From assembly GCA_029934215.1 (NCBI GenBank), contig JAOZMR010000048.1, forward strand, positions 1 to 14,533: DNA of 14,533 bases. The letters are read 5' to 3'. A program made the translations under genes and the position numbers. Every line of letters starts with the position of its first letter. The first letter of the stretch is position 1. The stretch comes from Pontiellaceae bacterium (GTDB lineage: Bacteria; Verrucomicrobiota; Kiritimatiellia; Kiritimatiellales; Tichowtungiaceae). Under the pieces are notes generated by a model. It was not told the DNA's origin. It searched no databases and saw only the letters and a program-made list of their open reading frames with translations. This document shows positions 13,970 to 14,533 of this stretch, piece by piece.

Positions 13970-14215
13970 TTAGGCATAAGCGAGACGTTGTCCACGTGCT
14001 TCTGGGATGTGATCGCCAAACTCTTTTGCGGTCTCTATCCAGTGATCAACTGCGTCTCTGGCATTTGCGAGAGAAGATTCATATGAATCGCCGTGAGCCA
14101 TGCATCCCGCTAGTTCAGGAACGTCTGCAACAAAAGAGTTGTCTTCGTTGCTCCAAAATATTGTGATTTCATATTTATCCGTTAATAGTTCTTTCGAGTC
14201 TATATCATTCTTCCC
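13970..14215 (-). pseudogene. hicB: HicB-family antitoxin, lacking a normal start codon
   Basis: The open frame encodes ~81 residues, clearly HicB-like: KYEITIFWSNEDNSFVADVP, then ELAGCMAHGDSYESSLANA, then DHWIETAKEFGDHIPEARG and RLAYA. This is a nearly full partial-RNase-H-fold antitoxin domain, which in intact systems neutralises HicA and represses the operon. From the frame-opening stop at 14216-14218 down to the Met inside GCMAHG there is no ATG, GTG or TTG, so it cannot start normally. Either a rare start (ATA, ATC), a frameshift from the upstream hicA remnant, or no translation at all is implied. It overlaps the hicA remnant by 16 bp. Confidence 0.8.
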
Positions 14216-14331
14216 TCAAAACCTAGGTAGAGTAATAAGTTTTGCAGGTCGGCGATTTTGATGTTTGCATCAGATGTGCCTCTAAGAATTTGCCATAATA
14301 TTTTTTCTCGTGTGCCCATATAAATTACCAT
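14200..14331 (-). pseudogene. hicA: HicA toxin remnant, C-terminal half deleted
   Basis: MGTREKILWQILRGTSDANI and KIADLQNLLLYLGFEGR match the N-terminal half of HicA mRNA-interferase toxins. The normal continuation (a GSHHIF-type segment with the catalytic His, and the C-terminal helix) is absent in all three frames; the frame ends after two more codons at TAG and runs into hicB. About 40 codons are missing compared with typical ~80-residue HicA. The toxin should be inactive. Starts at 14331 or 14319 (ATG) are both possible; the longer frame upstream to 14451 has no HicA similarity and is not included. Confidence 0.8.
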
Positions 14332-14533
14332 AGAGCGTCTCTCTAAATACAGCAAGAATCCTTTACAGACAGAACGCTCTCGCCTTACTCTGAGCGGCTT
14401 GTTGGGTTTCTTGTTGATGCGTTCTTTGGTCGCGCTCTTTACGGATTGCATAGCGCGGTACCGTGAGGAATGTTGGAATGTGTCGGTGCTTGGTTTTATA
14501 GAGGGAATGTGAGAGTGTCGAAAACAGTGCGAG
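14332..14533. other. Right-hand edge, no gene recognised
   Basis: An Arg/Lys-rich frame extends upstream from the hicA remnant to 14451 on the minus strand but resembles no family. It is probably the hicAB promoter region or the edge of a neighbouring locus. Confidence 0.4.

Noticed and set aside
13963..14166. Plus-strand open frame at the right end
   Set aside because: It is the antisense shadow of the HicB-like frame, which has clear family similarity on the minus strand.

Overview
The window reads as chromosomal DNA of a bacterium in the Planctomycetes-Verrucomicrobia-Lentisphaerae/Kiritimatiella group. This is inference. It rests on two large Hanks-type Ser/Thr kinases fused to formylglycine-generating-enzyme-like (FGE-like, C-type-lectin-fold) domains, on Sec and lipoprotein signals, and on many short interspersed repeats of a kind I associate with those genomes. 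No rRNA or tRNA gene is present to confirm it.

Layout. Positions 1-488 hold only repeats, including an imperfect ~78-bp inverted pair and a palindromic repeat element. From 5169 down to 489, on the minus strand, lies an ordinary metabolic cluster: an MTA/SAH-type amidohydrolase (mtaD-like), a CCA tRNA nucleotidyltransferase, a short CstA-family transporter, and folE, whose start overlaps the cstA end. A divergent 240-bp gap follows. Then a plus-strand three-gene set (5410-7603) encodes a small TPR lipoprotein and two exported coiled-coil proteins, ending at a clear terminator. A repeat-rich gap leads to kinase 1 (8269-11199: kinase, one membrane helix, long extracytoplasmic coiled-coil/TPR-like region, FGE-like domain). 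A second copy of the same terminator follows, then kinase 2 (11480-13255: kinase joined directly to an FGE-like domain, no membrane helix). Positions 13256-13969 hold a possible structured RNA/terminator and more repeats. The right end has a damaged hicAB toxin-antitoxin locus on the minus strand.

Main discovery. The last ~30 codons of the FGE-like domains of the two kinases have the signature of a diversity-generating retroelement (DGR) variable region. Sixteen codons are identical at every base, wobble included, while twelve codons differ in amino acid; ten of those twelve keep the same third base (C or T). That is what adenine-directed mutagenesis of AAY codons in a template repeat produces. 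Sequence just outside the block has ordinary synonymous drift. No reverse transcriptase or template repeat is visible here, so they would lie elsewhere and act in trans. If correct, this is a pair of hypervariable receptor kinases: one would display the variable lectin-like surface outside the membrane, the other inside the cell.

Other points of interest: a ~107-bp duplication carries the terminator plus the last codons of the upstream coiled-coil gene; a 15-bp palindrome (TTCCAA-N3-TTGGAA) occurs in four intergenic repeats and five times in frame inside the kinase genes; an intergenic repeat has become protein-coding inside kinase 1; and the hicA toxin has lost its catalytic half.
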